From positions 1 through 52,471 of the forward strand of contig CAYONP010000034.1 of NCBI GenBank assembly GCA_964405335.1: DNA of 52,471 bases. The letters are read 5' to 3'. The stretch is from CAYONP01 sp964405335. GTDB taxonomy: Bacteria; Armatimonadota; UBA10988. Below the pieces are notes generated by a model, which saw nothing but the letters and a program-made list of their open reading frames with translations, had not been told where the DNA came from and did not search any database. Position 1 is the first letter of the stretch. Every line of letters starts with the position of its first letter. The position numbers and the translations under genes are program-made. This document shows positions 18,279 through 25,314 of the stretch, one piece after another.

Positions 18279-18572
18279 ATGTCGTCCGCCGCGCAGATCA
18301 GTGGCTGGGTCGCCTTTGTGGTGACCGTCGTCTACATGGCCCTCGGGCTGCCGAGCCAGATTGCCCGCAATCGGCGGCGCCGCTCGGTCGAGGGCCAGTC
18401 GCTGCTCATGTTCGCGCTGATGAACCTGACCGGGGTGAGCTGGGTGGTCTATGCGGCGCTGCAGCAGCCGGTGGACTGGTACATCGCCGCCTCGAACACC
18501 ACCGGCGTGGCGTTCAGTTCGATCATCCTCTACCAGTTCTGGGCGTTCCGCGGCCGGCGGGCCGAGGATTGA
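18279..18572 (+). CDS. SemiSWEET-type sugar transporter (PQ-loop, 3 TM)
   Basis: Protein of 97 residues with three membrane helices: about 6-26, 41-62 and 67-89. The first helix ends in LGLPSQIARN, the bacterial PQ-loop position with PS for PQ, followed by a basic loop (RRRRSVEGQS). Size and helix order match SemiSWEET proteins, which work as dimers to move sugars across the inner membrane. The start at 18279 was chosen because upstream codons are not family-like and AGAAG precedes it. It is divergent from the 16415-18208 gene and close to the sugar-binding/permease operon. Confidence 0.85.
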   Translation: MSSAAQISGWVAFVVTVVYMALGLPSQIARNRRRRSVEGQSLLMFALMNLTGVSWVVYAALQQPVDWYIAASNTTGVAFSSIILYQFWAFRGRRAED

Positions 18573-18612
18573 CCGCCCATGGGCGTTCGTTCTTCGTAGA
18601 CATCACCGAATG

Positions 18613-18690
18613 GTGCCACTGGCGGCTTGTCCGCCAGTGCTGTCCAGCAGCTCGTCGGCGGCACTGGCGGGCAAGCCGCCAGTGGCACCG
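18613..18690. repeat. Composite nested palindrome (family R1)
   Basis: Two stem-loops, CACTGGCGG/CCGCCAGTG at 18617-18639 (loop CTTGT) and at 18662-18684 (loop GCAAG), are arranged as an imperfect mirror pair. The whole 78-bp unit therefore begins with GGTGCCACTGGCGG and ends with its complement. A second copy is at 1-49. It occupies the gap between SemiSWEET and the oxidoreductase, which converge here, so it may also terminate both transcripts. Confidence 0.85.
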
Positions 18691-18737
18691 AGCGGGCGTC
18701 TTGGGGCTCAACGTGAACGCCGATGGACTGACCGCCG

Positions 18738-19760
18738 TCACCCCGGCCGGATCCGGATGTCGTACGGCTCCGGCGCATCGAGCGGCAGCCTGCCGCCGTC
18801 GATCAGTTGCCGCAGCGGGCTGGCCAGGTTGGTCAGCGGCAGGGCGACCAGGCCGCGGAGGCGGACCGACTCGTAGATCGCCAGCAGCGCTTCCATCGTC
18901 CGGCGGGTGGTCTCGGCGCGGTTGCGGTGGACCGCCTCGCCGCGCAGGTCGGCCAGCAGCTCGCTGAACTGGTCGGTCGTCTCGTCGTGCGGCACCGGCT
19001 GCCAGCCGTCGGCGCCGAGGCGGAGGAGCTGCTTCCAGCCGTCGACGCGCAGGGCGCCCTCGCTGCCCCACAGGTAAGCCGGCTCGAGCTGCGCGGCGGG
19101 CGGCGTGTCGACCTCGAGGATCAGCCGCGCCCCACTCCCGAAGCCGATCACTCCGGCGACACGGTCCTCGCACGGCTCGGCCCGCTCATGACGATTCGTC
19201 CGCCGCTCGACCTGCCCGAGCACCCAGGCCACCGGCGCGTCGCCGAGCTGGTAGATCGCGCGGTCGAGCGCGTGCGAGCCGTTGTTGGCCAGGCCGCCCT
19301 CGACGCGGCAGAGCAGCAGGGTCGGCTCGCCGATCGCGCCTTCGGCGATGAGCCGTCGCGCGGTGACGTTGCAGGCTTCGAACCGGTGGTGGTGGCCGAT
19401 CGTCAGTCTCGCCTGGTGCGCGGCGCAGGCGTCGATCATGGCGTCGACCTCGCCGAGCGAGCAGGCCATCGGCTTTTCGCACAGGATTGCCCGCGCGCCG
19501 GCTTCGGCCGCGCGTACGGTCATCGAGGCGTGGCTGCCCGGCCAGGTGCAGATGCTAACGAGGTCGAGCCGCTCGCGTTCGAGCATCCAGTCGACATTGT
19601 CGTACCGCGACGGGATGTTCATCTCGGCGGCGAGCCGATCGGCGGCGGCGAGCTCGAAGTCGGCGCAGGCGACCAGCGTGCAGTCGTCGAGCGCCCGCCA
19701 GCCGCGGGCGTGCGTCCGGGCGATGCCGCCGCAGCCGATGATGCCGACGCGGTAAGCCAT
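18738..19760 (-). CDS. Gfo/Idh/MocA family NAD(P)-dependent oxidoreductase
   Basis: Protein of 340 residues. The ATG at 19760 has GGAG 6 bases upstream and directly precedes the Rossmann strand YRVGIIGCGGIARTHARGW. The family lysine motif ILCEKPMACSLGEVDAM and GHHHRFE (with the downstream NNGSHALD) are visible, giving the NAD-binding and catalytic regions; the second half is the usual alpha/beta sheet domain. It probably oxidises or epimerises a sugar or inositol. Divergent from the sugar-binding lipoprotein gene at 19863, so the 102-bp gap with nested inverted repeats probably controls both. The substrate is unknown. Confidence 0.92.
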   Translation of the reverse strand: MAYRVGIIGCGGIARTHARGWRALDDCTLVACADFELAAADRLAAEMNIPSRYDNVDWMLERERLDLVSICTWPGSHASMTVRAAEAGARAILCEKPMACSLGEVDAMIDACAAHQARLTIGHHHRFEACNVTARRLIAEGAIGEPTLLLCRVEGGLANNGSHALDRAIYQLGDAPVAWVLGQVERRTNRHERAEPCEDRVAGVIGFGSGARLILEVDTPPAAQLEPAYLWGSEGALRVDGWKQLLRLGADGWQPVPHDETTDQFSELLADLRGEAVHRNRAETTRRTMEALLAIYESVRLRGLVALPLTNLASPLRQLIDGGRLPLDAPEPYDIRIRPG

Positions 19761-19785
19761 GTGCAGCTCCGGCGGCGGCATAGGC

Positions 19786-19833
19786 CGCGGTCGAGCGATG
19801 TCCTGCCGTGCAGGAGCCGCCACCGCGACCGCG
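19786..19833. promoter_or_regulatory. Nested inverted repeats in the divergent oxidoreductase/transporter promoter region
   Basis: CGCGGTCG (19786-19793) is mirrored by CGACCGCG (19826-19833), and the hairpin TCCTGC-CGT-GCAGGA (19801-19815) lies between them. The position between two divergent sugar genes suggests an operator or RNA leader; no regulator gene is next to it. Function is inferred from symmetry only. Confidence 0.4.
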
Positions 19834-19862
19834 AAGTGAACCGACCCACCGAGGAGAGGACC

Positions 19863-20954
19863 TTGCGAACCATGCGATGCTGGGCAGTGCTGCTGCTGCC
19901 GTTGGTCCTGGCCGCTTGTGGCAAGAAGACCGAGGAGCCACCGCCACCGCCGCCACCACAGGCCGGCGGTCCCATTCCGCTGGTGCCCGAGCCGACCAAC
20001 CCCGAGCCCGAGGTGCAGCCGGCGGCGGTGCCGGCGCCGCTCGAGTCAATCGAGGGCCGCACGTTCCTGATCATCACCAACGCCAGTTCAGACTTCTGGA
20101 ACGCCGTCGACAAGGGCATGACCGACGCCGCCGCCGAACTCGGCGTGGCGGTGCGCATGGAGCGCAACGACGGCACGGTCGAAGGGCAGATCCGGCTGCT
20201 CGAGCAGGCGCTGTCGCAGAAGGACGAGTTGGCCGGCGTGGCCATCTCGTTGTTCCAGGCCGACGCGCCGTCGGTGGCCGACAAGATGAAGGAGCTCATC
20301 GCCGCCGGCATCCCGCTGATCACGGTCGATTCCGACGGTCCGCGCGACTCACGCTGCGCCTTCGTCGGGACCAACAATGTCGAGGCGGGCAAGGAGCTGG
20401 GGCGCAAGGCGATTGAGCTGGCGCCGTTCGGCTGGCCCTTCTGCACCTTCGTCGGCACACTCTCGGCGCAGAACGCGCGCGAGCGGACCGAGGGCTTCCA
20501 GGAAGGCGCCGGAGACAACTTCGACCTGGTCGAGGAGTACCAGGACGAGGTCGACTTCGCCAAGGCACGCGAGAACGTGGCCACGGCGCTGGCCAGCCAC
20601 CCCGAGGCGAAGCTGCTCGTTGGCCTCTGGTCCTACAACGGCCCGCTGATTGCCGAAGTGGTCGCCGAGCAGGGCAAGTCGGACGAGGTCACCGTGATCT
20701 GCTTCGACGCCGCCGAGGGACTGCTGCCGCTGATCGAGTCGGGACAGGTCAAGGCCAGCGCGGTGCAGAATCCGTACATGATGGGCTTCCAGAGCATCAA
20801 GCTGCTGAAGGCCTACGCCACCGGCGACTCGTCGGCGGTCGGCGAGCTGCTCGGCGAGTCGGATGTCCACGACACCGGCATCACCATCGTCACGCCCGAC
20901 AACTTCGCCGAGTTCAAGGCGTTCATGGACGAGAAGGGGTTGACCTCGTCGTGA
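19863..20954 (+). CDS. ABC sugar-binding lipoprotein (ribose/xylose type, peripla_BP_4)
   Basis: Protein of 363 residues. GAGGAG at 19851 is 6 bases before the TTG at 19863, so I prefer TTG; the ATG at 19872 is an alternative. The N-terminus is a lipoprotein signal with lipobox LAAC (Cys19), then a proline-rich tether of about 40 residues. The type 1 periplasmic-binding fold follows: FLIITNASSDFWNAVDKGM, AGVAISLFQADAPSV, ITVDSDGPRDSRCAFVGTNN, KLLVGLWSYNGP and QNPYMMGFQS. It captures a sugar and delivers it to the permease encoded 39 bp downstream. First gene of an operon with permease, GNAT and ATPase. Confidence 0.93.
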   Translation: MRTMRCWAVLLLPLVLAACGKKTEEPPPPPPPQAGGPIPLVPEPTNPEPEVQPAAVPAPLESIEGRTFLIITNASSDFWNAVDKGMTDAAAELGVAVRMERNDGTVEGQIRLLEQALSQKDELAGVAISLFQADAPSVADKMKELIAAGIPLITVDSDGPRDSRCAFVGTNNVEAGKELGRKAIELAPFGWPFCTFVGTLSAQNARERTEGFQEGAGDNFDLVEEYQDEVDFAKARENVATALASHPEAKLLVGLWSYNGPLIAEVVAEQGKSDEVTVICFDAAEGLLPLIESGQVKASAVQNPYMMGFQSIKLLKAYATGDSSAVGELLGESDVHDTGITIVTPDNFAEFKAFMDEKGLTSS

Positions 20955-20993
20955 CCCGCGCGGCGCGAACCAGTCACGGCGACGGGGCGGGCG

Positions 20994-21989
20994 ATGCCTG
21001 AGTCGCCCGCCCCGTCCCGTCGCCGCGAGTTCCGCGAACTCGGCCTGCTCCTGGCGGTCGCCGCGGTGATCGGGCTGATCACCGTCCTCGGCCAGGGGCC
21101 GCAGTTCTTCAACTACCAGCACAACATCACCCGCCTGCTGCGCATGATCGGCCTGCTCGGCGTCTTTGCCGTCGGCGAGGCGGTAGTCATCATCGCCGGC
21201 GGCATCGACCTCTCGGTCGGCTCGGTGATCGGCATCACCGGCATGTTGGCGGCTATGATCGTCAGCCGCTTGGCCCAGCAAGGCACCGAAATCACGCTGC
21301 CCCTGGTGCTGCTGGTCACCCTCGCCATGATGCTCCTCGGCGTGGTCATCGGCGCTTTCCACGCGCTGCTGATCACCCGTTTCCGCCTGCCGCCGTTCAT
21401 CGCCACGCTGAGCACCCTGGCCGGGCTGCGCAGCGCCGCGCAACTGGTCACCCGCTCGGCGCCGGTGCCGGTGCCCCAGGCGGCCTTCCGCTCGCTCGGC
21501 GCGGGGCTCAATCCGCTCTGGATCTTCCTCGCGGTGGCTATCTTGGTCGGGCTGATCATGACCCGCACGCGGCTGGGCCGGAGCATCCTCGCCCTCGGCG
21601 GGAACGAAGAGGCGGCGCGGCTGAGCGGCATTTCGACCAACCGGGTGAAGGCGGTCTGCTACTGCCTCTCGGGCGGGCTGGCCGGCCTGGCGGGTGTGCT
21701 CTGGGCCTCGTTCATCGGCCAGGGCGTGCCGACCACCGGCAACGCCTACGAGCTGCAGGCCATCGCCGCCTGCGTCGTCGGCGGCTGCTCGCTCACCGGC
21801 GGTGTCGGCACCGTCGTCGGGACCTGCCTCGGCGTGGTGTTGCTGCAGACCACGCTCAACGGTATCGGCCTGGTGGTCAAGCAGAACTCGACCCTCTGGC
21901 AGGGCATCGTGGTCGGCGTGGTGGTCATCCTCGCGGTGGCACTAAACACCCAGCGGCAACGACGCGCCGACCGCCTGGAGCGGTTCTGA
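20994..21989 (+). CDS. ABC sugar permease, RbsC type (BPD_transp_2)
   Basis: Protein of 331 residues with about 8-10 membrane helices. The family signature AVGEAVVIIAGGIDLSVGSV, PPFIATLSTLAGLRS, RSILALGGNEEAARLSGI and CVVGGCSLTGGVGTVVG are all present, typical of CUT2 (ribose, xylose, autoinducer-2) permeases. It takes sugar from the lipoprotein encoded upstream. Its stop and the next ATG share one base (TGATG), so translation is coupled to the GNAT gene. The usual double-ATPase partner (RbsA type) is not in the window. Confidence 0.94.
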   Translation: MPESPAPSRRREFRELGLLLAVAAVIGLITVLGQGPQFFNYQHNITRLLRMIGLLGVFAVGEAVVIIAGGIDLSVGSVIGITGMLAAMIVSRLAQQGTEITLPLVLLVTLAMMLLGVVIGAFHALLITRFRLPPFIATLSTLAGLRSAAQLVTRSAPVPVPQAAFRSLGAGLNPLWIFLAVAILVGLIMTRTRLGRSILALGGNEEAARLSGISTNRVKAVCYCLSGGLAGLAGVLWASFIGQGVPTTGNAYELQAIAACVVGGCSLTGGVGTVVGTCLGVVLLQTTLNGIGLVVKQNSTLWQGIVVGVVVILAVALNTQRQRRADRLERF

Positions 21990-22828
21990 TGCGGCTCCGG
22001 TTCCACCACGAGGCCGTCGCCTTCGCCGCCGCCGCCGAGCCCTGGCTGGCCCGCCACGAGGCCGAGCACAACCTCCCGCTCGGTCTGGTCCGCTCGCTCG
22101 CCGGGCGCATCCTGCTCGGCGAGGCGCCGCTCATGGCCACCGTCGAGGAGGACGACCGGCTGGTCGCCGTGCTGGTCCGCACACCGCCGCACAACCTGGT
22201 GCTCAGCCGCGGCACCGAGCCGATCGCCGACTGGCTGGTGGCCGAGCTGCGCGCCGCGCGCGAGCCGCTGCCCGGCGTGGTCGGCCCGGCCGACGGCGCC
22301 ACTCGCTTCGCCGCCGCCTGGAGCGCCGCCAGTGGGCAGATGGTCCGGCTCAAGATGCGCATGACCATCCACGAGCTGACCCGCGTCATCGAGCCGATCG
22401 TGCCCGGCGCCGCGCGGCTCGGCACCCAGGCCGACCTGGCCCTGGCCGTGCGCTGGTTCGGCGCCTTCAGCGAAGAGGCTACCGGCGAAGGACCACCCGC
22501 CAGCGCCCACGTCGCTCGGGCGCTGAACGAAGGGCGGATCGTGCTCTGGTGCGACCCGGAGCCGGTCTCGCTGGCCGGTCAGACGCGTGAAACACCGCGC
22601 GGCGCGACCATCGCCCCGGTCTACACGCCACCGGAGCTGCGCGGTCGCGGCTACGCCAGCGGCGCGGTGGCGGCGCTCTGTGCGCGGGTGCTGGCCGGCG
22701 GCAAGGAGCGCTGCTTCCTGTTCGCCGACCAGGCCAACCCAACCGCCAACCACCTGTACCAACGGCTCGGCTTCCGGCCGGTGGCCACCGCGGCGCACTG
22801 GACCTTCGGCAGCCGGGGGGACCCGTAG
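21989..22828 (+). CDS. GNAT-family N-acetyltransferase
   Basis: Protein of 279 residues. The C-terminal 120 residues carry the GNAT acetyl-CoA site: IAPVYTPPELRGRGYASGAV (the R/Q-x-x-G-x-G/A loop) then FADQANPTANHLYQRLGF, the classic final helix. The N-terminal 150 residues resemble the non-catalytic half of two-domain GNAT proteins. No signal peptide. It is locked between permease and ATPase by one-base overlaps on both sides (TGATG and TAGTG), which is unusual for a transporter operon. Substrate unknown; it might acetylate an imported compound. Confidence 0.9.
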   Translation: MRLRFHHEAVAFAAAAEPWLARHEAEHNLPLGLVRSLAGRILLGEAPLMATVEEDDRLVAVLVRTPPHNLVLSRGTEPIADWLVAELRAAREPLPGVVGPADGATRFAAAWSAASGQMVRLKMRMTIHELTRVIEPIVPGAARLGTQADLALAVRWFGAFSEEATGEGPPASAHVARALNEGRIVLWCDPEPVSLAGQTRETPRGATIAPVYTPPELRGRGYASGAVAALCARVLAGGKERCFLFADQANPTANHLYQRLGFRPVATAAHWTFGSRGDP

Positions 22829-23877
22829 TGGCCGGCGTCACCGCCCACGGCCTGAGCAAGCGCTTCGGCGACCAGGTTGCCGTCGACGCCATCGACCTGG
22901 CCATCCAGCCGGGTGAGTTCTATAGCCTGCTCGGCCCCAGCGGCTGCGGCAAGACCACCACGCTGCGCATGATAGCCGGCCTCGAGCTGCCCACCGCCGG
23001 CACGCTGCGCATCGGCGAGCGCGACGTCACCCGCGTGCCGGCGCACCGCCGCGGCATCGGCATGGTGTTTCAGAACTACGCCCTGTTTCCGCACCTCTCG
23101 GTCGCCGGCAACGTGGCCTATGGCCTGAAGGCGCGCGGCGTGCCACGCGGCGACATCGCCTCGCGGGTCGAGCGGGCGCTCGAGCGGGTCGACCTGGCCG
23201 GTTTTGGTCCGCGGCGGGTCAACGCCATGTCCGGCGGGCAGCAGCAGCGCGTGGCGCTGGCCCGGGCCATCGTGCTCGAGCCCAGTCTGCTGCTGCTGGA
23301 CGAGCCGCTGAGCAACCTCGACGCCCGGCTGCGGCAGGAGACCCGCGAGGCACTGCGCGAGCTGCAACGCGAACTGGGCATCACCACCGTTTATGTCACC
23401 CACGACCAAGAAGAGGCGCTGACGTTAAGCGACCGCATCGCGGTGATGCGGCACGGCCGGCTGCAACAGGTCGGCACGCCGCTCGAGCTCTATGCCGAGC
23501 CGGCCAACCGCTTCGTCGCCGAGTTCATCGGCCGGGCCAACCTGGCGCCGGTCGAGCTGCTGGCCGAGGCCGACGGCTTCGCCACCGTCCGGCTGCCCGG
23601 CGGGCACACGGTCCTGGCCGTCTGCCCCGCCGCGATGGCCGGCTCAGGCAGCGCCACGCTCTGTGTTCGGCCCGAGTCCATCGGCTTCGGCGGCGCGATG
23701 CCGGCGACGGTGGTGGGTGTGGTCTTCAACGGCGCCTGGTTCGAGTATCAGGTCGCCCTCGCCGACGGTACCAGGTGGCGCATCACCGAGCCGAACCGCG
23801 GCCGGCCGGCGGCCACCGAGGGCGAGCCGGTGCGGCTCGAGCTCCCGCCCGAGGCGTGCCGGTTGGTGGCCGATTGA
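22828..23877 (+). CDS. ABC transporter ATPase (PotA/FbpC/MalK-like, with TOBE domain)
   Basis: Protein of 349 residues with one ATPase domain: Walker A LGPSGCGKTTT, Q-loop MVFQNYALFPHLS, signature NAMSGGQQQRVALARA, Walker B LLLLDEPLSNLDARL and switch VYVTHDQEEALTLSDR. Residues about 240-349 form a TOBE-type regulatory domain. This is the architecture of putrescine, iron or CUT1 sugar importers, not of the double-ATPase proteins that normally energise RbsC permeases. The GTG start shares its first base with the preceding TAG. Its last 67 codons are duplicated downstream as a pseudogene. It may energise the permease here or a transporter elsewhere. Confidence 0.94.
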   Translation: MAGVTAHGLSKRFGDQVAVDAIDLAIQPGEFYSLLGPSGCGKTTTLRMIAGLELPTAGTLRIGERDVTRVPAHRRGIGMVFQNYALFPHLSVAGNVAYGLKARGVPRGDIASRVERALERVDLAGFGPRRVNAMSGGQQQRVALARAIVLEPSLLLLDEPLSNLDARLRQETREALRELQRELGITTVYVTHDQEEALTLSDRIAVMRHGRLQQVGTPLELYAEPANRFVAEFIGRANLAPVELLAEADGFATVRLPGGHTVLAVCPAAMAGSGSATLCVRPESIGFGGAMPATVVGVVFNGAWFEYQVALADGTRWRITEPNRGRPAATEGEPVRLELPPEACRLVAD

Positions 23878-23883
23878 GACAAT

Positions 23884-23928
23884 AGGGACGGACCCAATTC
23901 CTTGAGGAATTGGGTCCGTCCCTTTTTT
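23884..23928 (+). terminator. Terminator-like hairpin (family R2, copy 1)
   Basis: A 19-bp perfect stem, AGGGACGGACCCAATTCCT at 23884-23902 with its complement at 23905-23923, has a 2-nt TG loop and is followed by six Ts. It lies 6 bases after the ATPase stop. A near-identical unit is at 25270-25314. It looks both like a Rho-independent terminator and like a dispersed repeat. Confidence 0.85.
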
Positions 23929-24132
23929 GAGTCGGTCGGCTACGAAGGCCGGCTACCCGCGACGGTGCTGGGGGTGGTTTTCAACGTCGCCTGATTCGAG
24001 TGTCAGGTCGCCCTCGCCGAAGGTACCAGGTGGCGCATCACCGAGCCGAGCCGCGGCCGGCGGTGAGCCGCCGAGGGCGAGCCGGTGCGGCTCGAGATCC
24101 CGCCCGAGGCGTGCCGGTTGGTGGCGGATTGA
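23929..24132 (+). pseudogene. Decayed copy of the 3' end of the ABC ATPase gene
   Basis: Translating from 23929 gives 67 codons that align without a single indel to the last 67 codons of the ATPase (ESIGFGGAMP... against ESVGYEGRLP..., both ending EACRLVAD and a stop). Two in-frame TGA codons interrupt it (codons 22 and 46) and there is no start. The TOBE-domain tail is therefore a relic of a second ATPase gene or of a tandem duplication, now separated from the intact gene by the R2 hairpin. Many differences are conservative, so the copy may have been functional before truncation. Confidence 0.88.
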
Positions 24133-24245
24133 GTCACCGCCGATCCGTACAATGCCAAACATCTGGCACCGCATTTGCAGCTTGAGATTGCGACGCCTGC
24201 GGCCGTCGCGCAGGAGCGTGCGCGGTCGTGGGGGGAGTTTGGACC

Positions 24246-25265
24246 ATGCACTGCCTCACCATCCGGTGCTGCCGGCTGGTCGCGCTCGCGCTGCTGATTG
24301 CGGCGCCGCGGCCCGGCCTGGCGGCCCCGGTCTTCTCGGACAGCCTGACCACCATCAATGTCGACGGCTCAGCGCTGCTCGGCGGCCAGGCGGCCAGCTT
24401 CGCCTATGAAGCCGGCACCTACCACATGTGGTACCGGCCGACCACCGCCGGCCCGATCTCGGGAATGCGGCACGCCACCTCGGCCGACGGGATCAACTTC
24501 GCCGACCAGGGGGCGCTGAGCTTCGCCGTCGATCCCTTCGTCGGCGGCACGCCGCCCTATCTGTTCTACGAGAACGTCAACAAAGTCGGCTCGGACTACC
24601 TGGTCCAGCACTGGACCTACTTCGGTGGCCAGGGTAGTTTCCCGGCCTACAGCTATAACCTGAGCATCTCCAACCTCGGCGCCGACCCGAACAACCTGGT
24701 CGCCGATCACGAGGGCGCACTGAGCCGGCTGGGCGACGACACCGTTGGCTCGGCCGGCATCGTCGATGACCGCATGTACGGCCCGACCGGCGCGCGCTGG
24801 CTGGCCGGCGGGGCGTTCACCGGCACCGGCTATGACTTCGACAGGCTGCGCGACTTCACGCCGGAGTTCACCGCCGCCGGCGCGCCGACGGGCTACATCA
24901 GCAACCACGGCGACGTGGTGCCGGTGGGCGATGACCTGGGCTTCTTCTTCGCCATGCGCTACAGCAGCGGCGCGCGGCTGGACAGCCAGGTCTACTACTC
25001 CGACTCACTCGACGGCGGGCTGACCTGGAGCGGTGCGACCGGTCTGTTCGTCTCGCCGCTGCTCGACGGCGTGTCCCCGCTGTTCCCCTTCTCGCATCCC
25101 GACGTGATCGACGTGGGGGGCAAGCTGGTGCTGTACCTCAACACACAGGACGCGGACGGCAACTTCGTCTTCGCCACGACCAGCACGGCCGCGGCGGTTC
25201 CCGAGCCCAGCACCATGCTGTTGCTCGGTGCCGGTGGCATGCTCCTGCGGCGCCGACGTCGCTGA
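24246..25265 (+). CDS. PEP-CTERM surface protein with GH43-like beta-propeller repeats
   Basis: Protein of 339 residues. The ATG at 24246 is preceded by GGGGGAG 8 bases upstream. Signal peptide: CRLVALALLIAAPRPGLAA. The C-terminus has the complete PEP-CTERM sorting signal: VPEPSTM, a hydrophobic stretch and a poly-arginine end. The signal is normally cut by an exosortase and leads to anchoring or secretion with exopolysaccharide. The body has repeated propeller-type blocks (GTYHMWYRPT, ATSADGINFADQGALSF, YYSDSLDGGLTWSGA) like those of five-bladed GH32/43/117-type proteins. Catalytic activity is not established. A -10-like TACAAT lies at 24148. It stands alone and converges on the radical SAM operon. 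Confidence 0.9.
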   Translation: MHCLTIRCCRLVALALLIAAPRPGLAAPVFSDSLTTINVDGSALLGGQAASFAYEAGTYHMWYRPTTAGPISGMRHATSADGINFADQGALSFAVDPFVGGTPPYLFYENVNKVGSDYLVQHWTYFGGQGSFPAYSYNLSISNLGADPNNLVADHEGALSRLGDDTVGSAGIVDDRMYGPTGARWLAGGAFTGTGYDFDRLRDFTPEFTAAGAPTGYISNHGDVVPVGDDLGFFFAMRYSSGARLDSQVYYSDSLDGGLTWSGATGLFVSPLLDGVSPLFPFSHPDVIDVGGKLVLYLNTQDADGNFVFATTSTAAAVPEPSTMLLLGAGGMLLRRRRR

Positions 25266-25269
25266 TAAT

Positions 25270-25314
25270 AGGGACGGACCCAATTCCTCAAGGAATTGGG
25301 TCCGTCCCTTTTTT
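25270..25314 (+). terminator. Terminator-like hairpin (family R2, copy 2)
   Basis: The same 19-bp stem as at 23884 (25270-25288 with 25291-25309) has a CA loop instead of TG and a T run. It lies directly after the PEP-CTERM stop and touches the end of the convergent radical SAM gene (stop at 25314), so it can end transcription from the plus side. Confidence 0.85.

Noticed and set aside
18807..19862. Large N-terminal extension of the sugar-binding lipoprotein
   Set aside because: The open frame runs antisense through the oxidoreductase gene; the lipoprotein signal and ribosome binding site place the start at 19863 or 19872.
23929..24245. Intact small gene between the ATPase and the PEP-CTERM gene
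   Set aside because: The only meaningful reading is the ATPase tail copy, which has two internal stops and no start.
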